Part shown: one piece after another, positions 62,017-64,000 of the stretch
Position numbering within the stretch: the first letter of the stretch is position 1
Layout of the letters: each line of letters starts with the position of its first letter
From: Betaproteobacteria bacterium
GTDB taxonomy: Bacteria; Pseudomonadota; Gammaproteobacteria; Burkholderiales; Usitatibacteraceae
Length of the DNA: 64,000 nucleotides
NCBI GenBank assembly: GCA_016720855.1
Contig: JADKJU010000005.1
Location: forward strand, 1-64,000
Direction of reading: 5' to 3'
Position numbers and translations under genes: made by a program
The notes under the pieces: model-generated
Seen by the model: only the letters and a program-made list of their open reading frames with translations
The model's database searches: none
Told to the model about the DNA's origin: nothing

Positions 62017-64000
62017 ATGAAGGCGCACGCATCCTCCATCATCCGGCGGGGTTTGGCCTGCTTCCTTTCCGGGCTCGCGCTGCCCGCGGCCGCGCTCGGC
62101 ATGGGCGACCTGCAGGTGCATTCGTCCCTTGGCGAACCGCTCGACGCGACCGTCGCCCTCAAGACCTTGCCCGGCGAGGCGGTCGAGCCGGGATGTTTCC
62201 GGCTGGGCAACGCCCGCGCGACCGACCTCCTGGTGGCCGCGCAGCCCACGATCGCCATCGAGACGCTGGCCGCGGCGTCCCGGCTTCGCCTGCGAACGGT
62301 GTCGGCCATCCAGGAGCCGGTGCTGCAGATCCGGCTCAATGCCTCTTGCCCAGGGGGCCGCGCGACGACCCGGGACTACGAACTCCTCTTCAGCGCTCGC
62401 GCAGTGCTGCCGCAAGCGGCAGCCCGGGATGCCGCCGGCACCACGACAGGCCCTGCCCCCGGCGATGCCACCGGGACCGCCACCAGGGAGTCCGCGCCGC
62501 CCGGCGGACAAGGGTTTCGCGCACTGCCCGGCGATACCCTGGCGTCGATCGCCACCGCGATCTACCCGAAGAACCGCAGGGCCCGCGAAGCCTACCTGCA
62601 AGCGCTTCGAGCGGGCAACACCTCGCTGGCCAGCCTGGCGCCTGACGAGCCGCTCCCCCCGGGCACCGAGATCGCCCTGCCTGACCTGCGCCGGTTTTCG
62701 ATGAGCCTCGCGACGACTCCGGAAGTTGCGCCCGCGCGCAAGCAGGAGGTCGCGACAAGCCCGGCCACGACGCCGCCCGGATCCTCCACACCGCGCCGCA
62801 GCGCCGACGATACCGGGCGCCCTCCGGCGGCATCGAAGGTCGCAGATCCGCAACGCGAAACGGCCGTGGCGGCGAAGACCGACGCACCGAAGCCCGAACG
62901 TCCCCCAGCCTCGAAGGCTCCCGCCGCAATTCGCGAGGCGCCGGCGCCGAAGCCACCGGCTTCGACGAAGGCTACACCCAGGGCCAGCCCGTTCGTGCTG
63001 CGACTTTCATCCGCGGAGGTCGACCTGAGCCGAAGTCGCGGCATCGACGATCGCACGCGTTCCCAGTTGCGCGAACGCCTGCTGGTTCTCGACGCGGACG
63101 ACCAGGTCGCTGCGCTGCTCACGATGCGCCACAGCCTGAGGCAGCTCGAAGGCCGCGTTGCGGAGCTGCAATTGAAGCTTTCCGCCCTGTCGCCTGCCGC
63201 GCCTGCGAAGCCTGCCGCGCCCGCCGCGCCCGCGATGCCTGCCGCGGCGCTTGCGCCTGCGCCACTGCCGGCGCCGGTCGCACCGGCTCCCGTGCCCGCC
63301 GTTCCCGCGAATCCGGCAATCGAAAAGCCGACCCCACCGGTGCCCGCCGCGAAGCCCGCCGCGCCTGATTCAAGACCCGCCGTGCCGGACAAGGCCCCGC
63401 TCCCCGAGCCAAGGACTGGCGCATCCGACAAGAAGCCCACGCCCCCCGCTCCTTCTGCTTCTCCCGATCAAAGCGTGTCACAGGCGAACGGGGCACCGTC
63501 GTGGCTGTGGGGTGTGCTTGCCCTGCTTGTTGCCGGCATCGCGGCACTTGCCTGGCATCTGTCGTCCCGTCGCCGGAAGGTGGCACCGCCCCCCAAGGCG
63601 GCATCCGCCGCATCCGACCTGGATGAGGCGGAAGCCCTGATGCGAGGGAGCAGCGCGAGCAGCGCCGGCCAGACCGCGCTGCCGGACGAGGCGGAACATC
63701 GCGTCGTGGCGGATTCCGACGCGAGCCTCGCCACGCGCATCCCGGGTGCCGACCCGACGGCGCTTCGCCGGCGCTACATCGAGGAACGCTTTCCGGAAAT
63801 CGCGGGCGGCACGATCAACCTCGACCAGCCGGAATCGATCGTGAAGGCCGCGCGGCTCTTCTACGAGGACGGGGCCATTGCGCGTGCGATCGAGCTGCTG
63901 CAATTCGCGGCGGAAGAGAACCCGGCCTCCCTCAAGCCGTGGCTCGCCCTGTTCGAGATCTTCCGGCTGGAAAACCTCTCCGGGGCTTTCACCGAACTCG
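62017..64000 (+). CDS. fimV: FimV/HubP-like membrane protein, partial (3' end outside window)
   Basis: Open reading frame of 661 codons running off the window end. The N-terminus shows a signal region (LACFLSGLALPAAALG) and the FimV periplasmic start LGMGDLQVHSSLGEPLDATV. A LysM-like segment (FRALPGDTLASIATAIYPKN) near residue 165 is followed by a long Pro/Ala/Lys linker. A single helix (WLWGVLALLVAGIAALAWHL) lies near residue 495, then a basic stop-transfer and a cytoplasmic part with TPR-like PESIVKAARLFYEDGAIARA. FimV organises type IV pili, twitching and the polar hub in pseudomonads; here the role is inferred from domain order. Not listed by short-gene scans because it has no stop within the window. 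Confidence 0.8.
   Translation, partial: MKAHASSIIRRGLACFLSGLALPAAALGMGDLQVHSSLGEPLDATVALKTLPGEAVEPGCFRLGNARATDLLVAAQPTIAIETLAAASRLRLRTVSAIQEPVLQIRLNASCPGGRATTRDYELLFSARAVLPQAAARDAAGTTTGPAPGDATGTATRESAPPGGQGFRALPGDTLASIATAIYPKNRRAREAYLQALRAGNTSLASLAPDEPLPPGTEIALPDLRRFSMSLATTPEVAPARKQEVATSPATTPPGSSTPRRSADDTGRPPAASKVADPQRETAVAAKTDAPKPERPPASKAPAAIREAPAPKPPASTKATPRASPFVLRLSSAEVDLSRSRGIDDRTRSQLRERLLVLDADDQVAALLTMRHSLRQLEGRVAELQLKLSALSPAAPAKPAAPAAPAMPAAALAPAPLPAPVAPAPVPAVPANPAIEKPTPPVPAAKPAAPDSRPAVPDKAPLPEPRTGASDKKPTPPAPSASPDQSVSQANGAPSWLWGVLALLVAGIAALAWHLSSRRRKVAPPPKAASAASDLDEAEALMRGSSASSAGQTALPDEAEHRVVADSDASLATRIPGADPTALRRRYIEERFPEIAGGTINLDQPESIVKAARLFYEDGAIARAIELLQFAAEENPASLKPWLALFEIFRLENLSGAFTEL

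Overview
The window looks like chromosomal DNA of a high-GC betaproteobacterium (Burkholderiales or a related order). The evidence is gene content, not a database search: two orphan TctC/Bug-type periplasmic receptors, a FimV/HubP-type protein, DUF4124 and DUF3313 proteins, and housekeeping genes of proteobacterial type (recA, orn, rsgA, metG, dnaE, tadA, dcd, apbC, guaB-guaA). No rRNA, tRNA or CRISPR array was seen.

Layout. 0-2.4 kb (minus strand): recA, a LexA-like S24 repressor and pncC, all three damaged by indels that I see nowhere else. 2.4-7.6 kb: a GNAT acetyltransferase and ugpCEAB for sn-glycerol-3-phosphate import, facing a conserved unknown gene and glpK (8-10 kb). 10-16 kb: orn, an M48 protease, pterin dehydratase, rsgA, a TAXI receptor, a PcaD-like hydrolase and a Bug receptor. 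16.2-22.2 kb (minus strand): CobD/CbiB-like protein, M14 carboxypeptidase, the AmmeMemoRadiSam trio (B, A, radical SAM) and a translationally coupled amidohydrolase. 22.3-29.5 kb: a second Bug receptor, then a minus-strand run of PlsC-like acyltransferase, serine/threonine dehydratase-like enzyme, three conserved unknowns, a type III PLP decarboxylase, dcd and apbC. 29.6-39.1 kb: metG, an RF-like GGQ protein, an Fsr-type exporter, dnaE, tadA and a PbfA-like PLP lyase.

39-57.9 kb is more accessory: a secreted beta-propeller, a DUF3313 lipoprotein, a scar where an araC gene and a sulfatase gene have both lost their 5' halves, an SDR enzyme, a complete kdpFABCDE potassium-uptake operon preceded by an extra 30-residue membrane peptide, and a pair of DUF1254/DUF1214 proteins with an AraC regulator and an IS256-type transposase remnant. 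A diverged direct repeat flanks this last module. Core sequence resumes with guaA-guaB and ends in a small lipoprotein, a DUF4124 protein and the start of a fimV-like gene cut by the window end.

The most interesting leads are the four-gene AmmeMemoRadiSam-amidohydrolase operon, a LexA-like promoter whose 17-bp spacer is filled by a perfect GAAC-N4-GTTC palindrome, the extra small membrane peptide at the head of kdp, the in-frame loss of the Walker A region of recA, and a double 5' truncation scar at 41.6 kb.
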